A model generated the notes under the pieces. That model worked only from the letters and a program-made list of their open reading frames with translations. It ran no database searches and was not told the origin of the DNA. A DNA stretch of 28,404 nt. Origin: a virus. Where the stretch lies: the IMG/VR virus record IMGVR_UViG_3300017767_000089, positions 1-28,404 of that record. One strand, 5' to 3'. Shown here one piece after another: positions 17,601-25,971 of the stretch (position 1 is its first letter; each line of letters opens with the position of its first letter). The position numbers were made by a program, and so were the translations under genes.

Positions 17601-17978
17601 TCTAATTTCTCTCCTAGAAGGTGAAATTTCTGAAATATAAAATAATTTATTAAGGCCTTTAGTTAAAATTCTTCGTTGAAAAGAAAAATTCATTACATAT
17701 TTACCTGAATTATAACCATAATCTTGTAAAACTTGTTCAAAATCTATATCAATAGATGTTATTTTATTATTATCTGAGGTTGTTCCTGGTGTATCATAAT
17801 ATGGTGTATAATCATTAAAGAATTCATCTACAAGTAAAATTTTACCATTTTGGTCAAAAATAGTTAATTCTATAGAATCATTACTTTGTCCAAAACTTCT
17901 AATTAAAGTTTTACTTGAAAGTTGATTTATATCCTGATCATTTATACTTTCTATAGTTTGTGTTTCTATAATAGCCAT
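14643..17978 (-). CDS. Very large baseplate-wedge-like structural protein with LamG-like domain
   Basis: At 1111 residues this is the largest protein of the tail block. It lies downstream of gp25 and gp6, where T4 carries the similarly sized gp7; equivalence to gp7 is positional only. Residues about 546-587 contain IWKRLYHNSSYLLKTKGTER and GLKALIACYGIPETVLHVKE, a conserved-looking core. Residues about 610-820 resemble a concanavalin-A/LamG-like fold (PWNISVTYD, then GYTGSIQELRIWREVLNEST). The C-terminal ~110 residues contain RTIQFFDHTLFKMIKEFVPA followed by GLVIEPHYLERAK, which I recall from other marine myovirus tail proteins. The LamG-like part may bind host glycans or only stabilise the wedge. 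Confidence 0.86.
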   Translation of the reverse strand: MAIIETQTIESINDQDINQLSSKTLIRSFGQSNDSIELTIFDQNGKILLVDEFFNDYTPYYDTPGTTSDNNKITSIDIDFEQVLQDYGYNSGKYVMNFSFQRRILTKGLNKLFYISEISPSRREIRIKSDTLNQESFSNAINDLSRILNQSNFIKDINLTFGRGTVLLALNALLDKDNTGLIKLYNPLPNNLGINSRFRIFEEVINPFEVTTQMANTQTGTSFGIDIGPPNFTLSNEDIFTVPSGYKTFDQILNNGATSSSFNNIQGLLSGSSVQIDLEFDNVDTPSGYHFENFIHFSSATERLRNFKYKLELLEQYSGSIAKLNNITGDITSSNFVTENKTILGNKKNKLIQGFDYYERYLYYESGAFAWPKTKATSRKPFVNSKVNSAAAVSWFGAPIDSYEDEYYGGQMLSASKFDDCNQYNLVSTIPPHIQDNTQNDKYTLFVEMIAQHFDGIWAYMDSITDINEAYSGLKDGISKDLVLNQLTSRGISAYDQFSNSSLYEYLIGDDGTGTFQFGTDDTATMISASNGGSIPKGDIAKEIWKRLYHNSSYLLKTKGTERGLKALIACYGIPETVLHVKEYGGPLVDKTGFRTFSYQKESQMVSNEDSPSNSYDFAVIRATRIFDDNAWGSNAATPKSVQVRYLPDNNFKTGTQTILTTGTNGDGKVAIQISQSLNNNLQESGSFAHLLIVTGSSQENLSSEKVVSSSLIPFYNSKPWNISVTYDHQNTKNITAYATQTTPNKNTYVASCSLDAEDYFDSVIGSTGETLFVLPLREDLTFIGENDGGERIGYTGSIQELRIWREVLNESTIVSQSLSPFNYNGNSVSSSYEQLLYRVPLGSISDLTGPSFDINAGQNKLNHAPDSSKNGFGGISNVYYFPGKTVFLEETHHLTTPDTVGSGMVSDKIRIDNGTFDDNFLDSFISVETSPQDRQPLDYSDVGVFFSPTFEVNEDIIYTLGGFRLDDYIGDPTHYTSGSYPDLKTIRDIYTQKLEKKLGIGDYVRTIQFFDHTLFKMIKEFVPAKVNLKTGLVIEPHYLERAKVVGTNIDYEQKTEHLAKYSPSGSISSTNETLNDVVIDVVDYIDDGSYSTAVENVAQVNRKSKFYILR
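14648..14657 (-). promoter_or_regulatory. Possible promoter motif TATATTTTAA
   Basis: A variant of the recurrent motif eight bases upstream of ATG 14639, inside the 3' end of the 1111-residue gene. The support is weak because it overlaps coding sequence. Confidence 0.2.
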
Positions 17979-17987
17979 ATTCTACTT

Positions 17988-18800
17988 TTATAATTGTGGT
18001 CCTTCTCCCGGTATAGCACCCACCCCGGACGCAATATTTAATCTTACTCTGTTAATCATGTCTCTTAAATCATCTTTTACTTTACCTTCAGCACGTTTAT
18101 CTATAGCAGCATTCCACTGATTATAACTCTTAGTACTAATATTACCGTCCTCTTTTTCTTTAGCTTGACGTAAATCATTAAAGTTTTTATTTAGAGATTT
18201 ACGGAGTACCCCTTCATTATCCATAATTTCAAGAGTAGTCCTTAATTTACCATATTTCATTTGTGGGTTATTAGCAAAATCAGTACCATAAAGTGCTTGG
18301 TATTCTGCTAATGCTATTTGAGTATCTGCTTCTTCTTGTGCTTCTTGTGTTGCTTCTTCTTGGGCAGCTATTTGTAAAGTTGATAATTCTCCCTGAATTG
18401 TTAATAATTGTTGGTTTAAGGATTCTATTTCTACATCTTTAGAATCTATTATAGATTGTAAGGGACTTACATAATTATCCAAATAATCTAAACTAGTTTG
18501 TACTATTGTATTATGTGAATTTTCTCCCTCTTTAGGTATGTCAAAAAATAATTCATTATATAAGTCAAAAAATTGTTGGATATTAACATTTGGGGTATTT
18601 GAAGTTAATTCATTAAACCCTAAATCTATTTTATCTCTAAATTCTTTTAGCGAATATACTACTTTATTAAAATTAATATCACCTTCATATTTATCTGGAA
18701 TTGGATTTTCTTCATCCTGAATAATAATGGGGGTCTCAGGTACAGGACTTACTTGGGGTCTTCCTCTACTTATGCGGGTTTTTCCGTAAGATCTAGCCAT
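17988..18800 (-). CDS. Coiled-coil structural protein of the baseplate block
   Basis: This is a 270-residue protein whose ATG overlaps the previous stop by one base (TAATG). The N-terminal ~35 residues are basic and then proline-rich. Residues about 45-100 are helical. Residues about 105-165 form a probable coiled coil rich in Glu, Gln and Ala (SIIDSKDVEIESLNQQLLTI, then an EEATQEAQEEAD stretch). The C-terminal part is charged and helical and ends with a Gly/Pro-rich tail. No enzymatic motif or family is recognised. Its position between two baseplate genes suggests a connector or wedge-assembly component. Confidence 0.8.
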   Translation of the reverse strand: MARSYGKTRISRGRPQVSPVPETPIIIQDEENPIPDKYEGDINFNKVVYSLKEFRDKIDLGFNELTSNTPNVNIQQFFDLYNELFFDIPKEGENSHNTIVQTSLDYLDNYVSPLQSIIDSKDVEIESLNQQLLTIQGELSTLQIAAQEEATQEAQEEADTQIALAEYQALYGTDFANNPQMKYGKLRTTLEIMDNEGVLRKSLNKNFNDLRQAKEKEDGNISTKSYNQWNAAIDKRAEGKVKDDLRDMINRVRLNIASGVGAIPGEGPQL

Positions 18801-19966
18801 TATGATTTAGTTATTTTAAAGTAATAATCTTCATCATATACTCTTACACCATCATTATTTTCATGTTTAAATAAAAGTTTATAATATCTTTCTTCTTGTA
18901 ACCCATTCATATATAATTTAAAAAACATGCCTTCAGAATCAGCACTTAATTTAGTGGTACCACTAAAAGGTATAACTGTTTCTTCTGTGGCATAGTCAAC
19001 TAAAGAATAAAAAGATTTACTAGTAAAATACTTTACATCTAAATAATTTGATGAAGTAACAAATTTACGTGTAGGGTATAATTCTCTAACATTAAGCCTA
19101 AATTTAGGGTCTTCTATGGTTTTAAATTCTCCTTTATTATTTCTTAAAGTAACATATATTTCACCTGTTTTTAATATTTTATCAGGAATAGCTGAATCAG
19201 TGTCATAAGAGGAATCATCCCATGATATATCTAAATAAGGGGGATATATAGTATGGGTATCCATTGAAAAGAAATTCAATTCCCCATCATTTATAGCTGT
19301 AAATTCTTGTGATCCCGAACGTTTTATTATAAATCCATTATTGATAATTCCATTAGGGTAAGTAGCATCATTATTACTAGCACTATAATGTTTTAAGACT
19401 GGGGATGTAATATCTAATGATATATCTAATTCATCATTATAACCATAACTTCTATTTATTTCAAATCCTGATCCTGTATACCAAATTCCTCCCCCCGGAG
19501 CATTACTAGTAAAACTTCCTGTTACTCCTGTAGGGAGACTACCGGTATTCCAAAAGGTTCCTATAGAATTATATTTGAGTGAGTCTTCACTTCCATCACG
19601 ATATTTCCATGAAGCCCCATCGGTAATTTTGGGTTCATTACCTAATCTACCAGTACCATTTATCCAACTTTCTGCTAAAGGAAAAATTTCTAAGTGTTGG
19701 TCTATACTTAGTTCTCTATGTTCAGTTTGTAATAATTTTATACTAGCAGTAATAATGGTTTTATCTTGAACTATATTATTTATAACACTATCTACTTCAG
19801 TGTTTTTAAATTGAATTAATATTCTACTAGGATAATAATTATTATCTGTAAAAGATTGTTCATCTCTTAAAGTTAATATTTCATCAATACCCGTGTTAGT
19901 AGATTGATGAGTTGGATGGGAATATATTGTGGTATCCTTTTCGGGAAAAATAAAGTAATGTGCCAT
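18800..19966 (-). CDS. Baseplate-block protein with carbohydrate-module-like N-terminal domain
   Basis: This 388-residue protein begins MAHYFIFPEKDTTIYSHPTH, followed by a regular beta pattern (SRILIQFKN, ITASIKLLQTEHREL, LEIFPLAESWING, ASWKYRDG). The pattern resembles DNRLRE/disaggregatase-type carbohydrate-binding modules: an N-terminal TTIY with later W and G positions. About residues 1-180 would make this domain. The C-terminal ~150 residues are beta-rich and contain GEIYVTLRNNKGEFKTIEDP and YYKLLFKHEN. It lies directly downstream of gp6, with a two-base gap. A virion role is well supported by context; glycan binding is inference from pattern alone. Confidence 0.82.
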   Translation of the reverse strand: MAHYFIFPEKDTTIYSHPTHQSTNTGIDEILTLRDEQSFTDNNYYPSRILIQFKNTEVDSVINNIVQDKTIITASIKLLQTEHRELSIDQHLEIFPLAESWINGTGRLGNEPKITDGASWKYRDGSEDSLKYNSIGTFWNTGSLPTGVTGSFTSNAPGGGIWYTGSGFEINRSYGYNDELDISLDITSPVLKHYSASNNDATYPNGIINNGFIIKRSGSQEFTAINDGELNFFSMDTHTIYPPYLDISWDDSSYDTDSAIPDKILKTGEIYVTLRNNKGEFKTIEDPKFRLNVRELYPTRKFVTSSNYLDVKYFTSKSFYSLVDYATEETVIPFSGTTKLSADSEGMFFKLYMNGLQEERYYKLLFKHENNDGVRVYDEDYYFKITKS

Positions 19967-19968
19967 TG

Positions 19969-21843
19969 TTATCTAGTTATTCTACCAATTATATCATTAT
20001 TTGGGTATTTTAATTCAAATATTGAAGGATCTACTGGTGGGTATATTATGTTATTTCTAGTAGCTGCTTCAAAATTGTATTTAAATTGAGAATAACCACT
20101 ATTAGTACCAAATTTATTATTAAAAGTAATTTTACCTACATTTTGTACACCATCTACATTATATAAAATATTTGATACATCTCCTGATATAATAGGTTGG
20201 TTGACTTGCCAATTATCAATATTAAAAAATGTTTTTAAATTATTAATACATGTAATTAAAACTCTTTCGTTATTAAATCCCTTTTTTACACTAATATCAA
20301 ATTCTACATTAAAGTTTAATATTGAAGCATTTTTAATATTAATAGAATCCGTTAACATTCTATATTGTTCTAAATATGTAGCTAAATTTTCTTTAGCTGC
20401 TAAAGATAATGTTTCTAAATTTTTATTTAAATCATATCCTAAAATATATAAATTTAAAGCATTAGGATTAGCAATACGTTTATTAGTTTCTAAGGAGATT
20501 TGATTATCTTGTGTTATATAAGCTTTAGCTATGTTGCCAAATTGTACCGGTAACGATAAAGTTCTAAATATATAATCTTCTTTTGTTACAGTACGTTTTT
20601 GGGCAGCAAATTGAGCCATAGTATTAAGGCGAATATCTTGTGCTGAATCACCAGGACCTCCTCCTAAAGCCGGTTCTGGATTAGTACATGCTAAGGAATT
20701 TATTGCTGTATTTAATACTCCTGAACTGAGATTTCCTTTTCGTTGCGTGATAGATACGTTACCTACTCTATTAATAGTATTAGCATTAGTATTAGCATTT
20801 TTGCCACCTCCTACCATATAACTAACGGTTAATGTGGTATTAGAGGGGGATTCACCATATGCCTTAGTAAATAAGAAATTTGAAGGATCATACGCTCTAT
20901 CTAATAAAGACTTACCATCTTTTATTCCTAAACCTATATTATCTGGGTTAGGAATAATTGAGGTATCATCACCCCCTGTAGATCCTGCACCAAAGTGGAT
21001 TTCTAATTTTTTATTTGATCTAAATCTAGTAATAAATCTTTTAGATACTTTTTTAGTTCTTAGTAAATAAGGTACTTGACTATTATATTGGGGTAAATCG
21101 GGATCAAAAGCTTCATTGTTAGATACTTCTTCAAAAATAGTTTCTTGTGCTAGATAGGGTACTTCAGTCCATGTGTTACCTTCAGTATCTGTAATAGATT
21201 GAATACCTATTATATTACTGTCATCTAAAGATATTGTTTTAAATCTTTCAGCACTTCCTATATTAAAAGTTGCTGTTTTGATTTCAGCACTTATGGCTTT
21301 AGCTTTTTTCTTTAAAAGAAAATACTCAGGTTGACCACCATCAAGAGAATAAACAGTTTGTTCAGTAGGATCGGCAGATGATGAAAAAGCAAAGTCTACG
21401 GATTTTTGTATTATGTAACGATTATTAGTACTATTATTAGGAAGAAAATCTGAATTTTCTTCTATTCTATAAGCATAATCCCAATCTGGATTACCACTAC
21501 CATTAGCGGGGATTTGTTGAAATATTTCTAAATCAACTACTGCCGGGCTAGTAACAGCTGGTACATATCCTAAATTATATGCTAATGCATATAAATTTTC
21601 TCTTTCTTGAGCATATTGTAAAAATACTTCTTGGATTTGGGCATCAGTATAAAATGAAAGAACATCTCCTATATAAGATGCCATTTCAATAAACATAGTA
21701 CCTGGACTACCCTCAGTAAAATCATTTAATAAATCGGGGTAATATGTTTCAGCCATATTAATTAAAGCAGATTTAAAATCGCTAAAATCTTTATCCAGAT
21801 ACCTTACTGGTTTAGTATTATTTTTTGCTGTTGAGTATGCCAT
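19969..21843 (-). CDS. Baseplate wedge protein gp6-like (baseplate J family)
   Basis: gp6 homologues form the dimeric ring of wedges that holds the baseplate together and opens during sheath contraction. The 624-residue length is close to T4 gp6 (about 660). The N-terminal portion is typical (RYLDKDFSDFKSALINMAET, then SPGTMFIEMASYIGDVLSFY and YALAYNLGY at about 85-93). The J-family core shows FGAGSTGGDD near 284-293 and the diagnostic QKRTVTKEDY at 415-424. The gene overlaps gp25 by one base, reproducing the T4 gene order 25-6. This is one of the most secure assignments in the window. Confidence 0.93.
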   Translation of the reverse strand: MAYSTAKNNTKPVRYLDKDFSDFKSALINMAETYYPDLLNDFTEGSPGTMFIEMASYIGDVLSFYTDAQIQEVFLQYAQERENLYALAYNLGYVPAVTSPAVVDLEIFQQIPANGSGNPDWDYAYRIEENSDFLPNNSTNNRYIIQKSVDFAFSSSADPTEQTVYSLDGGQPEYFLLKKKAKAISAEIKTATFNIGSAERFKTISLDDSNIIGIQSITDTEGNTWTEVPYLAQETIFEEVSNNEAFDPDLPQYNSQVPYLLRTKKVSKRFITRFRSNKKLEIHFGAGSTGGDDTSIIPNPDNIGLGIKDGKSLLDRAYDPSNFLFTKAYGESPSNTTLTVSYMVGGGKNANTNANTINRVGNVSITQRKGNLSSGVLNTAINSLACTNPEPALGGGPGDSAQDIRLNTMAQFAAQKRTVTKEDYIFRTLSLPVQFGNIAKAYITQDNQISLETNKRIANPNALNLYILGYDLNKNLETLSLAAKENLATYLEQYRMLTDSINIKNASILNFNVEFDISVKKGFNNERVLITCINNLKTFFNIDNWQVNQPIISGDVSNILYNVDGVQNVGKITFNNKFGTNSGYSQFKYNFEAATRNNIIYPPVDPSIFELKYPNNDIIGRITR

Positions 21844-22286
21844 TATACTTCGTTATTAAAATTGTCGTTAGTAAAACTTAATGCAATTGAATCTTCTTCA
21901 TCATTATTATTTAAACTGTAGTTAACTGTTACGAATAATGTATGCCCCTGTATTCCTCCGTCTTTAAGGGCTATATTTTTTATTGTAATTTCTGGGATAT
22001 ATCTTTCTACTTGTGGTGTAACTATAGATCTTAGTTCATCCCCTGCTATTAGGGTATTTTGTTGAAATAAACGATTTTTTAAACCAACACCAAAATTAGG
22101 ATGGTGTAATCTTTCCCCAGGTGAGGTAAGTAACACATTTATTAGTTTTGATTTAGCATGTCTTTTAGTAGTAAAATCTAAATCAAATATCTTTTTTTTA
22201 TTAAAAGGTAAACGTATCCCCACTGCGACTTTGTCATCAATGTCGACAGGATCTATTTTAATAGGTTTACGTAATTTAATAGCCAT
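21843..22286 (-). CDS. Baseplate wedge protein gp25-like
   Basis: gp25 sits at the inner baseplate and nucleates sheath assembly. This homologue has 147 residues (T4 gp25 about 132). It shows the family core: FDLDFTTKRHAKSKLINVLL, then TSPGERLHHPNFGVGLKNRL (about 54-73), followed by strands ending in HTLFVTVNYSL. The Gly-Glu-Arg plus Pro-x-Phe-Gly pattern is the characteristic GPW_gp25 signature. It is adjacent to gp6 with one-base overlaps on both sides, so the three genes are probably translationally coupled. Confidence 0.93.
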   Translation of the reverse strand: MAIKLRKPIKIDPVDIDDKVAVGIRLPFNKKKIFDLDFTTKRHAKSKLINVLLTSPGERLHHPNFGVGLKNRLFQQNTLIAGDELRSIVTPQVERYIPEITIKNIALKDGGIQGHTLFVTVNYSLNNNDEEDSIALSFTNDNFNNEV

Positions 22287-22651
22287 TAGGGTCTAAATTC
22301 TTTTTTCTTTTCAATTGCTTTCATTACTGGACTCCAATCTTTGTTTACAAATTGACTTACGGGGTCATTTGCATTAAATATTTGTTCCGGTGTTGGAGAC
22401 ATTGCAGTTTCATTTAAAAGTGAATTAAGAGCATTATCATTACCATTAAAATTAGGAGGTGGTATTTGGGATTTTAATTTAGCTCTAAAATCTTCAACTT
22501 CTTGGGTATTATTTGTAGTTTCTACTACACGCTGTTGAGTTGGTTGGGTAACTAACTCTTCTTTTAGTAATGCTATCTCACGTCTTAATGCATGATCTAT
22601 TTCTTCTCGCACAACTTTTCTAATTATTTTTTCGAATGCATTTATTTTCAT
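22286..22651 (-). CDS. Small helical protein of the baseplate block
   Basis: This is a 121-residue protein from ATG 22651, preceded by a 31-base gap that holds a TATATTTATT motif. Residues 1-35 form an amphipathic charged helix (FEKIIRKVVREEIDHALRRE). The rest is low in structure, rich in Asn, Pro and Gln, with a C-terminal basic stretch. I recall the helical opening from small genes near gp25 in other marine T4-like phages, but no function is known to me. It could be a wedge-assembly or scaffolding partner. Confidence 0.76.
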   Translation of the reverse strand: MKINAFEKIIRKVVREEIDHALRREIALLKEELVTQPTQQRVVETTNNTQEVEDFRAKLKSQIPPPNFNGNDNALNSLLNETAMSPTPEQIFNANDPVSQFVNKDWSPVMKAIEKKKEFRP

Positions 22652-22665
22652 CGTTATTAGTTTTT

Positions 22666-22675
22666 AATAAATATA
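22666..22675 (-). promoter_or_regulatory. Possible late-promoter motif TATATTTATT
   Basis: This lies in one of the few real intergenic gaps (31 bases), about 15 bases upstream of ATG 22651, ahead of the small helical gene, gp25 and gp6. It differs from TATATTTATA only at the last base. Confidence 0.32.
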
Positions 22676-22682
22676 AATTGTT

Positions 22683-23567
22683 TTAATTTATTGTAGTTTC
22701 TATTATATCAGATTGATATAATTCAGTACCAGGTCCGTTTTCTCTTATTTCAACTCTTACTTTTCTAGTTGATGGAATTATTAAATCAGTAATTACTGTA
22801 GATAGGTTATCGGGGTTAGATAAATATTCTTCTAAAGTAGTACCTCCTAGTATAACGTCAGAATTTTCATCTCCCGTAGTTGTATCTTGTAATTCGGGTA
22901 AATTTAAACCTAAAATAAAATTAGTCCATATAGTACGTATTTGTTCTAATAATATATTTAGTTGATTTATTATTGATTGTGTGTTAGAAATACCTATATC
23001 TATAGGGGGTATTAATAAGTTTGTTTCTTTAGTAAAGAAATTTTCAAAAGTAGGTAAAGTACTAGAAATATCACTAAATTTTTGAACATTATCTTTAGCT
23101 AGTTTTTTAAAGTCACCTGCTTTATCTATTATAGTACCACTTACAACAGGTGTTACTTGAGTAGCTAAAAGGCTATCTATTAATATAGGGAGCCCTTTAA
23201 GTACCTCAATAAGACTACCTATAACCGTTCCTGGACCAATAAGGTTATTTAAAAATGTAAAATTTTCTCCTATTCCTACAAGTTTATCTTTAATAACTTG
23301 CAGTTCTCTTTTAGATCCTTCTAGTTTTTGTATAGCTTTTTCTATAGTTCTGGTAGTTTTTTGGTAAATTTGTTCGGCTTTACGTAAAGTAGTAGGGGAA
23401 TTTGAAGATATACTGTTTAATTCATTTTTAAATGATTCAGGGGAAGGTATATTATTATCAAAAGTTTCTTGGGCTTTTTTTTTAGAAAGAGCTAAAATTT
23501 TATCTTTTGAATCCGATAATTCACTAGATGCCCTATTTAATATATTATTTGTAATATTATTTATCAT
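22683..23567 (-). CDS. Helical baseplate-block protein of unknown function
   Basis: This 294-residue protein starts at ATG 23567 with a 4-base overlap (ATGA) with the spike-like gene. The N-terminal 110 residues are strongly helical and charged, probably coiled coil (LRKAEQIYQKTTRTIEKAIQ). The central ~115-150 segment is hydrophobic and Gly-rich (NLIGPGTVIGSLIEVLKGLP), perhaps amphipathic or membrane-interacting. The C-terminus is beta-rich (RKVRVEIRENG). The length and hydrophobic centre could suit a hub- or tape-associated protein, but no family is recognised and its identity is unknown. Confidence 0.78.
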   Translation of the reverse strand: MINNITNNILNRASSELSDSKDKILALSKKKAQETFDNNIPSPESFKNELNSISSNSPTTLRKAEQIYQKTTRTIEKAIQKLEGSKRELQVIKDKLVGIGENFTFLNNLIGPGTVIGSLIEVLKGLPILIDSLLATQVTPVVSGTIIDKAGDFKKLAKDNVQKFSDISSTLPTFENFFTKETNLLIPPIDIGISNTQSIINQLNILLEQIRTIWTNFILGLNLPELQDTTTGDENSDVILGGTTLEEYLSNPDNLSTVITDLIIPSTRKVRVEIRENGPGTELYQSDIIETTIN

Positions 23568-24001
23568 TTTATAAATACTTTTTTACTATCCATATCATCA
23601 AGTCGAGATCTAACCTTAGCTAAGTCCTTTAAAATGGTTTGTGATAAACCTAAATTAACTGCTGGGTTGGGGCCTGATAATCCCGATGTATTAGGATATT
23701 GAATTGAAGAAAACATTTCTAAAGCACCTATTAAATCACCTAATATTAATTTTAATTCCCTACTTCTAACAGCTGGTATATTAACATCTTGACCATTTTC
23801 AATAGGGCCTATATAAACAGTAGGGCTATTTAAAAACATATTACTTTTACCATTTACATGGAATTCGCCATCAGTTTTAAATAAAAAAAGATTTTTTGAT
23901 GAAAAAACACTGTCATCACGGCCATTAAATACTAATCGATCACTGTCAATTAATATTTGTTTACCTACAAATTGGTCTTCTTGTGTAAATGTAGTAGCCA
24001 T
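23564..24001 (-). CDS. Beta-helical spike-like baseplate protein
   Basis: This is a 145-residue protein whose ATG overlaps the hub stop by one base. Residues about 14-66 show short alternating strands (QILIDSDRLVFNG, SSKNLFLFKTDGEFHVNGKS, FLNSPTVYIGP), the pattern of a triple-stranded beta-helix like the C-terminal needle of T4 gp5. The C-terminal half is helical (RSRELKLILGDLIGALEMFS). Since the upstream hub protein ends in an amidase rather than a needle, this gene probably supplies the membrane-piercing spike or tip in trans. That role is inferred from the pattern and from adjacency. Confidence 0.84.
   Translation of the reverse strand: MATTFTQEDQFVGKQILIDSDRLVFNGRDDSVFSSKNLFLFKTDGEFHVNGKSNMFLNSPTVYIGPIENGQDVNIPAVRSRELKLILGDLIGALEMFSSIQYPNTSGLSGPNPAVNLGLSQTILKDLAKVRSRLDDMDSKKVFIK
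23569..23578 (-). promoter_or_regulatory. Possible promoter motif GTATTTATAA
   Basis: A variant of the recurrent motif, directly abutting ATG 23567 and inside the 3' end of the spike-like gene. It may simply be coding sequence. It is recorded because it repeats the TATTTATA core ahead of a start codon. Confidence 0.2.
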
Positions 24002-25971
24002 TATACTTTTATTTTATTAGCTGTATCTTTAAATGAATCACTATTCCATTGTGAATAAAATTGATTACCTATATATGAATCTTTATTATTTCCATATTCA
24101 TCATAACCCCATATATTAAATCTAGTTATCCATCTTTTACGTAATAATTTTTCACAAAACTGTGGTACGCTAAACCAGGGACATGGTTTATTTGCTATTT
24201 GATTGTGACCTAATATTTGGATATTAGGGTAAGTTTCTACATATTTTTTTATTAATTTACCTAAAGTAAACATTTGTGAATCAGTAGCATCAAAATTATC
24301 TCGACCTCCTACCCAATTAAGGTGGATACTTTCTTGATTTATACCAAGAGCCCCATTTGTACTAGCACTATCAGGATAACAACGAGTAGCTTTACCATCT
24401 CTATTAATTATCCAGTGATATCCACCTGTATTCCATCCGTTTCCATCTCGTTTAGTGAGAAAATACCACATTAACCACGCAGGATTTGATTTTTCGCTTG
24501 AAGCCGCTGTATGAATGCATAAGTATTTAATATTTCTATCTACTAAATTACGATTATTCATTTTTAATCCTAGATCTGGTTGAGGGAGTTTTAATAAACC
24601 TCCTCTTTTATTTTTAAAAATAGGTTCACCTCCCCTTTCCCATAGTTTTATAGCTTCTTCATTTATAATTTTATAATCTGTTTCAGCAGGAATGTCTTCG
24701 GGGTTTAAATCTTCTCCCCCAATTGTAACATATGGTTGATTTTCGACGGAAGGTGTTGCAAATTCTGTGCCTGAAATTTCAATTAATTCTTCTTCGTATT
24801 CTAATAACCCTTCTTCAACCGATTCATCTAAGGCATCAAAAACAGGATCTCCTGAACTTGTAATAGGGGTGGGTTCTTGTAATGTAATAGTTTCTACTTG
24901 AGGAGTATCAAAATTAAACTGTATTGGTTGGGTATTTAATTCGGCTTCAGGTAATGCCTGAGGGATTATTACTGGGGGTGGTGCACTAAGTTCTTCTAAA
25001 GGAGGTTTAATAGGTTCATATGTTGAACTTAATGAGTCAATATTAGTAGAAGTAGCATCTATATTAATACTTTGGTTTGAAAGTAAATAAATAGAAGCAG
25101 CATCTTTGGTTACGTTTTCATTTTCACCTGTTCCTAAACTTAATATCATAGCAGGATCACCTACACTAGGGTTACCATCATCAGCTATATCAGTTACATT
25201 ATTACTAATAGCATTTACCCCACTAGGGCCTGTAGTTGTCATTCTGATTCTTTGTCCTGTTTTTCCCTCTTGTATTGAATCACCTTCAGTTGGTCTTAAA
25301 GGTCGTAATTCAGGATTTTCTTGAAAATATGTACCTAATTTTATAGCTACTTGATTATTATCTTTAGAATCATCTAATCTAAAAATATAATCACCTTCGG
25401 CATTTTGGAATAATCTATATTCAGGAGCCCCAGCATCACTTCTACCTGCGGTATATCCTAAATTACGTAAATAATCTTCTAATTGTCTCGCTGCTATTTC
25501 CCTGCTTATAGATTTAAATTCTTTTTTAAATTCAAAAGCACTTACATTAGATTCTCTTTTAGAAGATCTTTTTTTAGTACTTTTTTCAGTTGGAAGAGCA
25601 TTTGAAGCCGTATTATTATGGACATTTACTGCGGGACCATAATATAAAACTTTATTATTTAATTTACCTTCTAAATCAGAGTATGAATCATTACCCGTTG
25701 CTTCAATAATTTGTACTATTTCCCCTATATTAGGATAAGTAAAATTATTTCTACTTATGGGTTTAGCACTAGGTAACGATGTAGAATCAATAAATTCTTC
25801 ATCATTTTTTACGTCTGTAAAAAATATTACTCCTATATCGTCAGGGCTATTATATGCTTGGTGGTCAGGTGATAGTATTATGTCAGCTACTCTTTTATTT
25901 AAAGACTGATTTTTAGTACCTCCTATTCCCCCTGATGATATTCCTTTATTCTGATTTCTTCTTAGGCTCAT
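24001..25971 (-). CDS. gp5-like baseplate hub protein fused to a zinc-dependent peptidoglycan amidase
   Basis: The product is 656 residues. The N-terminal ~310 residues resemble the hub/OB-fold region of distant T4-like gp5 proteins (LPSAKPISRN, TYPNIGEIVQIIEA, KTGQRIRM, then AASIYLLSNQSI at about 291-302). A Pro/Glu-rich linker spans about 315-450. The C-terminal domain (about 478-612) is a T7-lysozyme/Amidase_2 fold: zinc ligands H487, H589 and C597, with Y518 and K595 matching the catalytic Tyr and Lys in spacing. It would cut the amide bond between N-acetylmuramic acid and L-alanine during DNA entry. T4 gp5 instead carries a muramidase. The 26-base overlap with the preceding gene suggests coupling. 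Confidence 0.9.
   Translation of the reverse strand: MSLRRNQNKGISSGGIGGTKNQSLNKRVADIILSPDHQAYNSPDDIGVIFFTDVKNDEEFIDSTSLPSAKPISRNNFTYPNIGEIVQIIEATGNDSYSDLEGKLNNKVLYYGPAVNVHNNTASNALPTEKSTKKRSSKRESNVSAFEFKKEFKSISREIAARQLEDYLRNLGYTAGRSDAGAPEYRLFQNAEGDYIFRLDDSKDNNQVAIKLGTYFQENPELRPLRPTEGDSIQEGKTGQRIRMTTTGPSGVNAISNNVTDIADDGNPSVGDPAMILSLGTGENENVTKDAASIYLLSNQSINIDATSTNIDSLSSTYEPIKPPLEELSAPPPVIIPQALPEAELNTQPIQFNFDTPQVETITLQEPTPITSSGDPVFDALDESVEEGLLEYEEELIEISGTEFATPSVENQPYVTIGGEDLNPEDIPAETDYKIINEEAIKLWERGGEPIFKNKRGGLLKLPQPDLGLKMNNRNLVDRNIKYLCIHTAASSEKSNPAWLMWYFLTKRDGNGWNTGGYHWIINRDGKATRCYPDSASTNGALGINQESIHLNWVGGRDNFDATDSQMFTLGKLIKKYVETYPNIQILGHNQIANKPCPWFSVPQFCEKLLRKRWITRFNIWGYDEYGNNKDSYIGNQFYSQWNSDSFKDTANKIKV

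Noticed and set aside
14643-17978. Assigning the T4 gene number 7 to the 1111-residue protein
   Set aside because: Size and position fit, but I cannot see sequence features specific to gp7, and the LamG-like insertion is not a gp7 feature I know.
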